This document shows positions 1 to 10,267 of a stretch of 64,000 nucleotides of DNA, piece after piece; position 1 is the stretch's first letter, and every line of letters begins with the position of its first letter. The translations under genes were made by a program, and so were the position numbers. Below the pieces are notes generated by a model. The model was not told the DNA's origin and searched no databases. It worked only from the letters and a program-made list of their open reading frames with translations. The stretch comes from Acholoe squamosa (taxonomy: Eukaryota > Annelida > Polychaeta > Phyllodocida > Polynoidae). The stretch spans positions 2,339,181 through 2,403,180 of the forward strand of contig OX439035.1 of NCBI GenBank assembly GCA_949317995.1, in the 5' to 3' direction.

Positions 1-5
1 AAACT

Positions 6-305
6 ATGTTGGAGGGACAACTGCAGGAGTTGAAGCAGGAGCTGATCCAAAAATCAGCCGAGCATTCTGAAGAAGTAGCAGGCCACTTAAATGCTTATGA
101 AAAGCAAGTGGAGAAGCTACATCAGGAAAGGGAGTCGTTACTCTGTCAGATGCAAGCTAACGAGGATGCTCGAGCCAGGGATGAGGCAGTAATGCTTCAT
201 CATGGAGAGGAGCGTATCATTCACGCCGACAAGATGGCCGTATATCAGATTATGATGAAAAAAAAAGGCAAGGCAGGAGGCAGAACTTCGAGCCATTCAA
301 TCTGA
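6..305 (+). pseudogene. gypsy gag N-terminal coiled-coil fragment
   Basis: A 99-codon Glu/Gln/Lys-rich helical frame with heptad-like spacing, similar in character and position to the coiled coil at residues about 116-297 of the intact Gag at 30,855. The helical text continues in other frames to about 700, so frameshifts interrupt it. An A-rich run near 260 is one likely break. The true start lies left of the window or is lost. Confidence 0.5.
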
Positions 306-713
306 AACCATGGTAGTTGAAGCTCTAAAAGAAAAAGAGACTTGTACCTTGGACGGCATGCGTGGGGAAAATGAAAAACTCCGACGAGAGATATTGACTC
401 GTAGAGAAGCCGATAAAGTCAGGGTAAATCAAGAAGTTTGTGACAAACTCGCACTTTAACAACGTCTGCAGGAGCAAACAGACGAGAAAGTGCGTGCCGC
501 TTGGGCCAATGAGGAATGACATAACAGTAGGTGCTGCACTGCAAAGTCGGAATCCTCGAAGATCCCAGTCGATAACCGTGACTACGTTGAGTGGCTTAAC
601 CGCGCTATGGCTGAGGCTAAGCAGCTCTTAGCTTTCAACGAGCAACGAGATCTCTCGGAACCTGAGCAAAGCCGTCTTGATTTCCTAAATTCGGAACTAA
701 GACAGGCAGAACG

Positions 714-1376
714 TTGAAACAACAAGCGGAAATCGATCGGATGGTTGGGAAGATAGACAACATCTCGAAAATTGAATCGAGACCAAGTCGAAACCCACCA
801 AGGAGATCGATCCCCCCTCCCGATGGTCTAAGGGGGGTGATCGATCAGTTCTCGACACCTATCCCCCCACAGACCTGTGTTGTGCCACCGAAGTATAAAG
901 AGATCAGATTCGAGGCATCACCAGTAGGTATAACTGAAGCTGTTAATACTTCGGGGTTGAATTATAGTCATGCAGATGCGACTATAAGAAACATGGGAAT
1001 GGACAATCAGATCCCTAGAAGAGGTACAACATTTGCCCTCGATCGTGTAAGACGATCGCGCAGAATGTTTGAAAACACTTCTATCGAGCACGAACCTGCT
1101 CGAACTAGGCCTCTGGAGTGTCTTCCATTTACTTGGAAAGATGATTGGCTCAGGTGGTACGATGGATTCAATCATGTCTGTAGAATGAATGTGTGGACCT
1201 CAAGTATGGCATTAGCTGAACTCTTAATGTTACTTCAGAATGGCCCCGCTTCAGATACTGTGTGGCTATGGGAGGAACATGGTGATGGAACCTTGGAATG
1301 GTTAGTCGATATGGTAACGGAAGCCATGACTTCAAGCCTCCAAGATCCTAAAGTCACTTTAGAGAAGAGATGCTAG
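714..1376 (+). pseudogene. gypsy gag, capsid-like fragment
   Basis: 220 codons. The N-terminal half is Pro/Arg-rich. The C-terminal half (residues about 140-215) contains WKDDWLRWYDGF and a Leu-rich block, corresponding to the capsid-like region around residue 600-700 of the intact Gag. The frame ends at a stop at 1374-1376, and the text resumes out of frame before the MITE at 1470. A second copy of this part lies at 51,282-51,828. Confidence 0.65.
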
Positions 1377-1469
1377 AGCAAGAATGAAAGCATTAGAGCC
1401 TTTGGCTTTGCTCTAAGACGTCTTTCTGGCGATGCCTATCCAGGAGTGGACTTCTCAGTTGAATGGCTA

Positions 1470-1849
1470 CCCACTTGGCAAAAAACGTGTTTATAACTTT
1501 TGCAAACATTTTTATTTGGTTTGGGTGAAAAAAGTTTTTAAAAAACGTTATTTTGACGTTAAAAAAATGTTTTTAAATGTTTTTCAACCAATTTTCAACC
1601 AAATAAAAACGTTTGCTTTTTCAACCAATTTTCAACCAAATAAAAACATTTTTTATTTACGTTTCTTTTACGTTAATAAAACGTTTTTTTAACCTGATAT
1701 AAAAATGTTTTTATAAAAACGTCAAAATAACGATTTTTTGAGTACATGTAAAAACGTTATTTTGACGTTGAAAAAAACCGTTTTGCAAACTTAGGAACCA
1801 AAATAAAATGTTTTTTTGACGTCAAAAAAACGTTTTTCTGCCAAGTGGG
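1470..1849. mobile_element. MITE-1 (TA target duplication, CCCACTTGGC termini)
   Basis: A 380-bp non-coding AT-rich element starting CCCACTTGGCA and ending TGCCAAGTGGG, flanked by TA at 1468-1469 and 1850-1851. Long inner inverted similarity consists of reiterated AACGTTTTT/TTTTGACGT blocks. The related gag copy at 51,589-51,590 has a single TA at the same point and no insert, which is direct evidence of insertion into a TA dinucleotide. TA duplication is typical of Tc1/mariner-type MITEs; that superfamily assignment is inference. Relatives: 19,155-19,484 and 63,639-63,968. Confidence 0.92.
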
Positions 1850-1851
1850 TA

Positions 1852-2574
1852 ATAACCAAGGTAAACCAGTTGTTCATAGGAGGATTGTATGACACTGAGT
1901 TGCAGCAGGAAGTGTTACGAGAATGGCGCACATACATGTCTCTTAAGGAAACTATAGACTTGGCAGATGAATTCTTAAGAAAACGACAATTACTGCCTAA
2001 GTTAGTTATTCCTACTTTGACAAATACAATGTCAGCGGTGGCTGAAAGTGATTTGGTCGAAGGGGGGCAGGGTGATATGGCCGCTTACTCGAATCCTGCT
2101 ACTGGAAGTAAGGGAAAGAAAAGCCAGAAACCAGTAGGCAAGTTGAAGGGGTCAAACAAAAACTCCAAATCAAAGGCAAAGGAACAGACCTACTGGTTGA
2201 GTCAATTACAAGATTTACTCAAAGCTATTGAGGGAGGGAAAGTTCCTGCTGCTAGTTCGGAGAAGCCAAGTGTTGGAACTGTAAAAGGCAGGGACATTTT
2301 GTGCGAACATGTCCTGAGCCGAGTCTGCGCTACAGAGCTTCCCTCGGATGATCCCTGTCTCACTTATCTAAGGGAGAAGGGGATGGATCTGAATACTGAT
2401 GTAGGTTTGAAAATGCTAGCAGGGTCAGCACCTCTTTTGGGAAAATGTTGGTACCTGCCTGTAAAGATTCAGGGACGTACTTTAGACTTCTTGGTAGATT
2501 TTGGCACTAGCCATACAATAATCTCCCAGGAACTCGGGAGAATGTACCATTGGATAATCTATACGAGGGAATAA
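1852..2574 (+). pseudogene. gypsy gag C-terminus and retropepsin start
   Basis: After the MITE the frame resumes with the gag C-terminal helix region, a Lys/Ser-rich stretch and the start of the protease. The active-site box reads LVDFGTSH where the intact element has LVDTGASH, so the catalytic Asp is kept but the following Thr is Phe. A stop at 2572-2574 truncates the domain. No zinc knuckle is readable. Confidence 0.7.
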
Positions 2575-2597
2575 TGGCGTGTGTGCGACTGGATCTG

Positions 2598-3081
2598 AGA
2601 TGCAGACATTGGTTTTACCTCTTAAGGTCAACTATGTGTTTAGCCCTATAGTAGCCAATGTGGCCAACGATGGTATTCTCGGGCTGGATTTTGCAGCAAT
2701 GTATGGTCTGGAGAATTATTCATAGCAGAGTCACAAGAACAGCTCTATCAGTGTGTACTGAAAAGAATATCATTGATTGCCTCAGTAGCCCAGACCTGTC
2801 GGATACCCGCCAGATGTCGAAGTGACGTCTTGGTTAGATCCGAGGGTGTAAAATATACTCGGCAGGGCATAGTGGAACCTGATCCCAAAACTCTGGGGAG
2901 CTTAGGATTGATAGGGGAAGCTGCCCTTGTCAGCAATGTCCGTCAAACAGTGTTTCCAGTCTGTAATCCACTGAATCGAGACATTGTCCTGGACAATGTC
3001 TCGATTGGTATGATACATTATGCTGACAGAAATGGTGAATTTAATTCATTAGAGGTAGGATCTGTGATCATGCGTCTCTAG
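2598..3081 (+). pseudogene. gypsy protease C-terminus and linker to RT
   Basis: In shifted frames the text shows [14 protein letters not shown] (the ILG helix of retropepsins; the intact copy has [14 protein letters not shown]), then residues at 2,773-3,081 matching the linker between protease and RT of the intact element (IASVAQT, VEPDPKTLGSLGLIGEA). Short indels break the frame. Confidence 0.65.
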
Positions 3082-3131
3082 CATGAGGGTACAGACTTCG
3101 AGAAAGCATTTATTGCGAGCGCCCACATGGG

Positions 3132-3790
3132 GTGGGACTTCCTACCTGGCTGTTGGATATGTATGGAGATACTCACTTGACAGAGCCAGAAGAAAGACTG
3201 AAGCTGTCCGCCTTACTTAGTAAGCATGTCGACGTCTTTAAAATTCCAGATGAACCATTAGGGCGCACCGATCGTTGTCTGCACACGATAGACACCAGTG
3301 ACGCACACCCGGTCCGAGTTCCTTATAGAAGGATTCCCTTCAGTAAGAAAGCTGCAGTGGATGAACAACTAAAGGAAATGTTGGATACGGGTGTGGTAAG
3401 CCCAAGTTCTAGTCCCTGGTCCAGTCCTGTCCAGATGGTGATGAAGAAGGATGGGACCATGCGATTCTGCATTGATTATTGATGTCTGAACGGGGTGACT
3501 AAGAAAAATGCCTACCCACTCCCATGCATCTACGAATGCTTAGACGCCCGTGGAGGAAATAAGTGGCTTAGCTGTCTCATCTCCAATCTTTTTCATACCA
3601 GAGGGGCCTCTATGAATTTGATCGGATGGCGTTTGGTCTGTGTCCCCGCCACATTCAAGCGAATGATGGAAGACATATTGAGAGGTTTATTAGGCAAGAC
3701 CTGTCTTGTTTACCTTGATGATATCATTGTCTTCAGCAAAACGACGAATGAAGCGATGGCTAATCTGGCAGAAGTGTTCAATGAACTGAT
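3132..3790 (+). pseudogene. gypsy reverse transcriptase fragment
   Basis: One frame carries RT fingers and palm: YRRIPFSKK, SSPWSSPVQMVMKKDG, FCIDY, and the catalytic box [10 protein letters not shown] near 3,710-3,740. A TGA at 3480-3482 replaces the Arg that follows FCIDY in the intact copy; a CGA to TGA change would explain it. The section that should hold QSGYWQ is altered. Similarity stops near NELMRI at about 3,790. Confidence 0.8.
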
Positions 3791-3947
3791 GAGAATATGG
3801 CGTATGGCGAAGGTTAGCTGGGAGTGGCGGGCTGATAGAATCAACCATCATCAAGTTTAACCTGGCCTCTACTACAACAGAAAGGAGAAATTTTGACACA
3901 TGAACATCCAGTAAGTCAATGGGCTGTATTTTTGGACTATTCTTGTG

Positions 3948-4275
3948 ATGTCTGATAGGAGAGTAAGGACAAATAGAAGAGGGTCTAAAACAGTCGAGGA
4001 AGGCAATATGGCGGCCAAGACAAATGGGGCTGGCGAAACCACAAATATGGATAGTGTCCTGTTAAAGGCAATGGATGAAATGAAAAAATCAAATTTGTCA
4101 CGGTGAATAAATTCTCTGAATTACAGACAACTCTGAATGACAATACCAAACGTATGGATAGTCATATAGAGAAGGTGAAAGGATTCATGAGCGATAAAGA
4201 GGGTGAACTGCAGTCACTGCGAGATAGGCTGAGAGTAGTATAAACAAAGTAACTGTCAACATCAAACGCCTAGAG
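3948..4275 (+). pseudogene. LINE ORF1 N-terminus
   Basis: An ATG at 3948 opens a polar start (MSDRRVRTNRRG). A frameshift near 4,100 leads to a heptad-rich stretch (KFSELQTTLNDNTKRMD) ending at a stop near 4,242. The stretch resembles the coiled coil that precedes the RNA-binding region in L1-like ORF1 proteins. The link to the following RRM-like frame is by context. Confidence 0.5.
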
Positions 4276-4720
4276 GTGGAGAATCAAAGGTTGGCCTATA
4301 AGTCATATCATAGCGACTTAAGAATAAGACAGATAGACGAGGCCAGATGCAGAAAGAACATTATTGTTGAAGGGGTACCTGAGGACAACACTGACCCCCC
4401 TAGAAAAATCATAGTGGATATTATGAAGGATATTGGTGCCATTGAAGATGGTGAATACGTCGGAGTTGATAGTGCCTATCGAGTTGGGAAGAAAAAAGCA
4501 GGCAGTGATAAAAACAGGAATATTTTCATAAGGTTTAAATCAATTGAACACAAATTTAACCTGTTTAAGAATGTATCCAAAATGAGGAATGTGGACAGAT
4601 GGAAAAAGATCTTTGTTTCAGATGATCTGACAAGGGAACAACAAGAAGAGAGAAAAGATCTCCGCTGTCTGGCTGCTGTAGCCAAAGATAAGGGCATGGC
4701 TGTTAAAGTGAAAGGCTCGA
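4276..4720 (+). pseudogene. LINE ORF1 RRM-like (L1 ORF1p-like) region
   Basis: The frame reads RCRKNIIVEGVPED, then ...VDSAYRVGKKK, NIFIRFKS and KIFVSDDLTREQQEERKDL. This is the order seen in L1 ORF1p-like/transposase-22-like proteins of many LINEs: the RNP-like strand NIIVEGVPE, the RVGK turn and the 'DLT..Q...R..L' C-terminal part. Its role is expected to be RNA binding and chaperoning in the LINE RNP. Near 4,717-4,722 the reading moves to another frame that runs directly into the NADAR region. Confidence 0.7.
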
Positions 4721-5270
4721 AATCGAAGTCGACGAACAATCGTATGGCTACCAGGAAATTGATAAGCTACCACAAGGAATTAATTTAGATGCAGCAAAGG
4801 TAGTGAATGTTAAGGATGGGGTGGCATACCAGTCGCACCATGCTTTTCTATCGAACATGTATCCCTGTAAGATAGTATATGATGACGTTATGTGGCATAG
4901 TGCAGAACAACTGTTCTGGTTCAAGGTAGCCAAATACAATGATGATGAGGACCAAGCAGAATTAATTAAAATCTGCAGGGATGGGTATGAATCCAAGAAG
5001 TTGTCTCATGGGATAAGAATTACCAAACAAGACAACAAAGACAGAAAATACATGATCATGAAGGAGGTAGTGGATATAAAGTTTGGGCAAGACGAATCAC
5101 TGGAACAACGCCTATGTGAAGTAAAAGGGTCCATATATGAAGCCACCAATGAGAAAGGATGGGGTTGTAATTTTACGATTGCACAAGCCAATCAAATTTC
5201 ACAAGAGACGGTGAAGGAGAACAAAATGGGGCAAATTCTGATGGAATTACGGGACTCTTTGGCACCATGA
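4721..5270 (+). pseudogene. NADAR/YbiA-like domain fused to LINE ORF1
   Basis: An open frame enters at about 4,720 with SYGYQEIDKLPQGINLDAAK, continues through a GTG at 4803, and ends at TGA 5268-5270. Key motifs are FLSNMYPCKI, WHSAEQLFWFKV and KKLSHGI, which match the NADAR (YbiA/DUF1768) pattern FLSNxYP ... SxEQxF ... K..G. Family members are linked to ADP-ribose/NAD-derived or riboflavin-intermediate N-glycoside chemistry. The role in a LINE is unknown. No start codon is needed if it is the C-terminal half of ORF1 after one frameshift. Residues FLSN and EQ are present, so the pocket may have been functional in the progenitor. Confidence 0.72.
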
Positions 5271-5728
5271 GGATACCCACTAGTACTTGATTTAAAGCAG
5301 AAATTATTACTGGGATTATCAATGGCTTTGTTGATTAGTTACAGCTTCGATATATGTCATACTCAATGCATTTACAGACTGTATTAAGAAGTAAGTGATA
5401 GTTGACCTAGTGTGCCTGTTGTATAATATCAAAGCAAAGCAGCTGATTGATTGCTTGTGGACCACCTCTGGGTCAATCCTATATTTAGTCTATGGCGTCG
5501 TGAGGGGTAGAGACGCGGATCACTTAACATTGGTGTCAGGTTATTCTGGACGCTACTGAGTTATATATAGAGCCAGCTGTAAAACTTTAAAGTGTATGGT
5601 ATTATGTATCTGCTTAAAAATGAAAGATTATTATTATTATTATGTACGGTGGATTTATTTCTATTTCTATGTCAAGATTGAATTTCACATTGAATATTGT
5701 ATTAAAATTATTGGGAGTAGGGATATAA
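5271..5728 (+). other. LINE ORF1-ORF2 spacer
   Basis: About 460 bases without a convincing coding frame, AT-rich, with a TTATTATTATTATTA run near 5,629-5,643. It may be the degenerate start of ORF2. Confidence 0.4.
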
Positions 5729-6682
5729 GGAGGGATTTCCCACCTGAATACATGTAGTTTAAATTCTAAGATTGATTCATTGCGAATATATATGGGAGAA
5801 AGAAATGATGCAGTTATTGGTATTTCTGAAAGTTGGCTAGAGGAGGGCATGGATAGTGGGTTAGTACATTTGAATGGATATAATTTTGAGAGATGGGATA
5901 GGGACTGGGGAGGCAAATCCTGTGGGGGTGTGGCAATGTATATAAGAAATGACTTACTCTATTCAACTACTTCATATGGACACCTTAACATAAGTTCCAA
6001 TGATATTGAGGTTCAATGGATAGAAATAATAAGGATTGGTAAAAAGAACATAGTGATAGCCAATGTATATAGACCTCCGGATGGTGACAAGGCAAATTTT
6101 GTTGATTGTATACACTCTCTGATTGACAGGGCTAATCTCAGGCGTAAGGACCTGATTGTCATAGGTGATTTCAATATTGATTTTCTAAACACTAAGATGG
6201 TTTCAACAAAATTAATGAAAATTTGTCTTAACATTTTGGGCTTAAAACAAATAATTAAAGAATATACTAGAGTTAAAGAAGAATCCAAAACCTGTATTGA
6301 TTGGGTTATAACAAATACGACAAAAAACTTTGAGCCTCTAATAAGGAAATGGAATATTAGTGACCACTATATGGTAGGCATAATGTTTATTGACCATGTA
6401 GTATGTGCAGCTAAGAGTGAATTTTATGGGCGTTCTTATAGGCGTTACAACTCTGAGTTGTTTAAGGCATGTATAAGAAATGCTGACTGGGGTCCACATG
6501 ATGATAGTGACTGTGTCAATGTAAGATGGACATTCATTCTAAATGTTTTGCTGAAGGAACTGGACGATATGTGTCCCATTAGGAAATATATTGTCAAAAA
6601 GGAGAGAGCCCCCTGGGTTACAGATTATATTCTGGAATTGATCAAGGATAAGGATAATGCACTTAAGAAAGCGGTGGCCTAA
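5729..6682 (+). pseudogene. LINE ORF2 APE-type endonuclease
   Basis: The open frame begins after a stop at 5726-5728 with HLNTCSLNSKIDSL, the usual start of LINE endonucleases. It then shows VIGISESW (catalytic Glu), VIANVYRPP, VIGDFNIDF (Asp/Asn) and ISDHYMV (terminal SDH). The domain nicks target DNA to prime reverse transcription. The frame breaks at 6,680, within the first unit of a 239-bp tandem duplication that follows the domain. Confidence 0.88.
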
Positions 6683-6986
6683 AAAAATACTACTGATTGG
6701 GATACTGCTAAGAAATTAAGAAATAATTGTACTAAGCAAATAACTGTGACTGTGTCAATGTAAGATGGACATTCATTCTAAATGTTTTGCTGAAGGAACT
6801 GGACGATATGTGTCCCATTAGGAAATATATTGTCAAAAAGGAGAGAGCCCCCTGGGTTACAGATTATATTCTGGAATTAATTAAGGATAAGGATAATGCA
6901 CTTAAGAAAGCGGTGGCCTAAAAAAATACTACTGATTGGGATACTGCTAAGAAATTAAGAAATAATTGTACTAAGCAAATAAGGAA
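6509..6986 (+). repeat. 239-bp tandem duplication inside LINE ORF2
   Basis: GACTGTGTCAATG starts at 6,509 and again at 6,748. The two units are almost identical for about 235 bp (one visible change is ATTGATCAAGG to ATTAATTAAGG). The period is not a multiple of three, so it shifts the ORF2 frame. Confidence 0.95.
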
Positions 6987-8775
6987 AGCAAAAGCTGATT
7001 TTGTTAAGACGAAGCTATTAGATCATGGCAATGATAGTAAAAAATTATGGCAAGAAATTAATGGGTTAATTAAAGGTGATGGGAATAAGTTGAGATGTCA
7101 TCTTAAGGATTTGTAAATGACTGTATGGTTTCTGATGCTGAGATACCCAACTTTGTGAATGATTTTTTTTCTAAATATTGGTCCAAATCTTGCAAGAGAT
7201 TTGAACACCCCCTGGTCCTATGATGGCATAGATATAGATAGTAATTTAGAATATGTTCATACCGATGTAGATGAGATATTAAAATTGGTAAAGGACATCT
7301 ATATTGGTAAATCTTCCTGTATTGATACTGTTTCGTCGAGGGTACTGAAAGATGCCTTATCAGCAATACCTGAGAGGATTGTTGAGTTATTTAACTTGCC
7401 TCTTGATTCTGGTGTAATACCTACAGCTTGGAAGATAGGCACCATTGTTCCATTAAAAAGGAGGGTGATAAGACAAATGTTTCCAATCTGAGACCAGTGA
7501 CACTACTTCCAATTATTGGTAAACTCCTAGAAAAAATTGTGAATAATCGGTTAATGAATTATTTGGAAATTAACAACATTTTGGACGAAAGACAAAATTG
7601 ATTCAGATCTGGTCATTCTACGATTGGTACAGTTGCCTATTTTTCAGATGAAATCTATAGGGGTATCAATAATGGCCTTTACACCATTGCCACCTTTGTC
7701 GACTTGAAGAAGGCCTTCGATACTGTTAATCACTTAATTCTTTTAGAAAAATTAAAGAAAATTGGTATCAGAGGTCAACTTCGAGTTTGGCTTGAGGACT
7801 ACCTGAGGGATAGGAAGCAAAGGTCATTGGTAAATGGGCTAATGTCTAAGGAGGGTGTAGTAGCCTGTGGGGTGCCACAAGGCTCTATACTAGGTCCTAC
7901 CTTATTTTTGATATATGTGAATGATTTGGCAAATGCTATAAAAAATTGTTCAGTTTTTCTATATGCTGATGACACTGTGGTGTCGATACAGGGTGATAAT
8001 CTCCAACAAATGACTACTATACTTCAAGATGATTTGAAGGCCTTGAAAGGTTGGTTTAAAAAAAATCAACTAACACTAAATGCTAAAAAAAACAAATTAT
8101 ATGATTTTTGGGTTGAGGCCTTGGCTGAAAAAAATTGAAAATCATACACTTCTATTCGACAATACTCAAATAGAGAGGGTATTAAGTTTCAGATACCTTG
8201 GAGTTTATTTAGACCCTGTATTGAATTTTAATAGGCATGCCGAAGAAATGTGTCGTAAAATGTTACATAAGGTATTGATGTTATCTAAACTTAGACCTTT
8301 TCTAGATAACAACTCATTGCTACGAATTTATAAATCGATAGTGTTACTTTATGCATATTACGGGGATATATTATATGATGTGACTGGAGTATATATATTA
8401 GATAAGCTGCAGGTTACACAGAATAAGGCCTTAAGAACAGCAATGGGTTTGGACAATAGGTACCCTTCATATTTAACACATCAGCAGGCAATGTTGTCCC
8501 CATTAGCCCCTCGTAGAGAAATGCACCTATTGAATTTTATGTATAAACAACAAGATAATGTTTCTCTATTAAATAATAGAGAAATATTTACTAGGACCCA
8601 CAATGCAAATGTCTTCCTTACTGTCAAACCAAAATATGAAACTTCTAGGAAAAGTGTTATATACAGGGGTGCAATGGCTTGGAATGCACTTCCCACAGCA
8701 ACAAGAAATATAACATCATACGAAGAATTTCAATTAAATCAGAAGAAATGCTTGGGAAGGTCACTCTTTGCCTAA
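6987..8775 (+). pseudogene. LINE ORF2 reverse transcriptase and C-terminus
   Basis: After the duplication the text continues in three frames. One part is 7,159-7,491 (SSCIDTVSSRVLKDA, PTAWKIGTIVPL). Next comes a frame with NLRPVTLLPIIGKLLEK, one stop, and then FVDLKKAFDTVNH, GVPQGSILGPTLFLIYVNDL and the catalytic FLYADDTV (to 8,138). The last is a C-terminal frame 8,080-8,775 (RYLGVYLDP, PLAPRREMHLL). These are RT domains of the Jockey/CR1/L2-like type. At least three frameshifts and one internal stop mark it as dead. Confidence 0.88.
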
Positions 8776-9067
8776 GATAACACCAAAATTCATATCTCCC
8801 ATTCATCCCTTACTGTATTCATTTAACTATAATGATGTCAAAATGTTTAGTCTTTGGGTATACACAAGGTCAGAAATAATGAGGGGTGCCTGCCCCAAAA
8901 TCTCATGTACAGGATAGGCCTAATAATAGTAATTTTTGAGAGGTTAAGTACACCAGTTTATAGAGATTGTACTGTTTGAGTATATTAATGTACTTAAATA
9001 GTTATGTGAATTTCATAGAGAATGTCATATTACGTATTGTTATAACAAATCATGATTTATTTCATTG

Positions 9068-9068
<1 letters not shown>

Positions 9069-9117
<49 letters not shown>
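9069..9117. repeat. (TA)n microsatellite
   Basis: About 24 TA units downstream of the LINE ORF2 stop. It may be the LINE 3' tail expanded by slippage. Confidence 0.95.
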
Positions 9118-9119
<2 letters not shown>

Positions 9120-9264
9120 CTTGAAATTACGAAGATAGGCTGGTTGCAAGGAATACTTTTCAAGCTGAACAAGCTTTTTTCTATTGTAACCAGGATAATA
9201 TAAAATAAACGGGCTGGTGCTTTGCATCAATACCCATACCCAAAAAAATAGAATGCATGCCTTG

Positions 9265-9690
9265 GGACTGAAGTTGAAACCTAAAAAGTGTCGACTCTTT
9301 AGGAGTACCTGGGACGACTTGTATCTGAACAAGGTGTAGAAGCTAATCCAGGGAAAATTAGCGATGTAATGACATGGGTTTCGGCCCACTACAGTGAAAG
9401 AAATTTGTTTTTTCATAGGGTTCTGCTCCTACTATCGGATTTTATCCCTGGGTTCGCTGAACTTGTGAGTCCCTTGCAGGACTTGATAGTTCAGGAGCCT
9501 AAAGGTAGTAGAGGTCGTTACGAGGCATTCGCATAGACAGAAAGTGCTGAACATGCCCTTGTCAAGTTAAAACGAAGGTTCAAGGAAACCCCTGTCCTTC
9601 GATTCCCCACTCCCGTAGGTCGTTTTATCTTAGACACTGATGCTAGCAAAATTGCTATTGGGGCTGATCTCTCCCAGAACAAGGTTGTTT
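9265..9690 (+). pseudogene. gypsy pol fragment (RT end to RNase H start)
   Basis: The text begins [13 protein letters not shown], then shows motifs of the RT-RNase H connection (FCSYYRILSLGSLNL in broken frame) and LDTDASKIAIGADLSQ, the RNase H start. It corresponds to about 35,385-35,790 of the intact element and continues logically from the RT fragment at 3,132-3,790. A near-identical longer fragment is at 56,454-57,073. Frames are broken. Confidence 0.8.
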
Positions 9691-9693
9691 ATT
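9688..9693 (-). terminator. Possible polyadenylation signal of the MMP-like gene
   Basis: AATAAA on the minus strand about 250 nt beyond the stop codon at 9,945-9,947. It lies at the edge of the gypsy fragment, so it may be coincidental. Confidence 0.35.
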
Positions 9694-9944
9694 AACCTCA
9701 TGTATTTGATTTCATGCCAACCTCCTCAGGAAATATCAACTCCTGAAAAAAATATTGCAAATTACAGTTTTCATAAATATATGAGAACCAAAGCATACTG
9801 GCCATAAAACGTCTGTAAAATGTCTGACTTACCAACATGAAATAGATGAGGTCTTTCCCTCTCTTGTGTAAGTGAAGGTTACCCATGACAGCAGCAATGT
9901 TTTTAGGTCCTTCTAGAGAAGCTAAGTCAGATGTGCCAATGTAG

Positions 9945-10267
9945 TTACCAGGACCCAAATCTCCTGTATTGCATTACCGGGTAGCAAGCAGAGGGAGCAT
10001 TAAAGTTTACATTGTTGGACATATAAACTGTAAAAAAAGAACTGTTGAATCTAGCAGGGATCCTAGTAAAATTGAACAGTAAACTACTGTAATTGTATTC
10101 AGGTGAACCAGTGTAGGTTTTACAAGAAGCCCCAGGTGACAGGACAGTGCTACAATGAATCTCTCTGAAAATAATGATGGATCTCTGGGGCGAGGATTCT
10201 GCCGTTATTTTGACATCTATTTCACAGTATACTGGAGGGGGCTGCTGATTGCTCCATGTAAAGGTAT
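9945..10267 (-). CDS. MMP exon 9: C-terminal domain and stop
   Basis: 323 nt to a TAA at 9,945-9,947. Acceptor GCTTTTAG. Encodes [15 protein letters not shown], several Cys (EIHC, GASC, SACYP) and N-glycosylation-like sites (NYSS, NFT, NSS). I do not recognise the fold. An internal GTAATG at 9,972-9,977 could act as an alternative donor. Diverged copies of this exon are at 12,690-12,960 and 57,190-57,440. Confidence 0.6.

Larger units (their letters stand above)
1..3790 (+). mobile_element. Decayed Ty3/gypsy element, left part (gag-pro-RT)
   Basis: A retroelement reads gag coiled coil, gag capsid-like region, retropepsin and reverse transcriptase in order on the plus strand, broken by frameshifts, stops and a MITE. 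It is a diverged relative of the intact element at 30,394-43,111: order and RT/protease motifs match. The left end runs off the window. The RT reading stops at about 3,790 where LINE sequence begins, and the matching next block of pol (after the YLDD motif) reappears at 9,265. I infer that one gypsy copy was split by the LINE. Confidence 0.8.
3791..9117 (+). mobile_element. LINE (non-LTR retrotransposon) with NADAR-bearing ORF1
   Basis: Two-ORF layout. ORF1 (about 3,948-5,270) has a coiled-coil-like start, an RRM-like region and a NADAR-like domain. ORF2 (about 5,729-8,775) has an APE-type endonuclease and a reverse transcriptase. No LTRs are present. A (TA)n tract follows at 9,069-9,117. The layout suits the CR1/L2/Jockey-like range; I cannot fix the clade by eye. 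Several frameshifts and an internal 239-bp tandem duplication make this copy inactive. The 5' limit is set by where gypsy RT similarity stops; the exact 3' end is unclear. Confidence 0.82.

Noticed and set aside
9698-9958. Minus-strand frame that vaguely resembles a hemopexin repeat followed by a GTAAGT donor
   Set aside because: It can only join exon 9 through an impossible 16-nt intron. The pattern match is weak; more likely 3' UTR.
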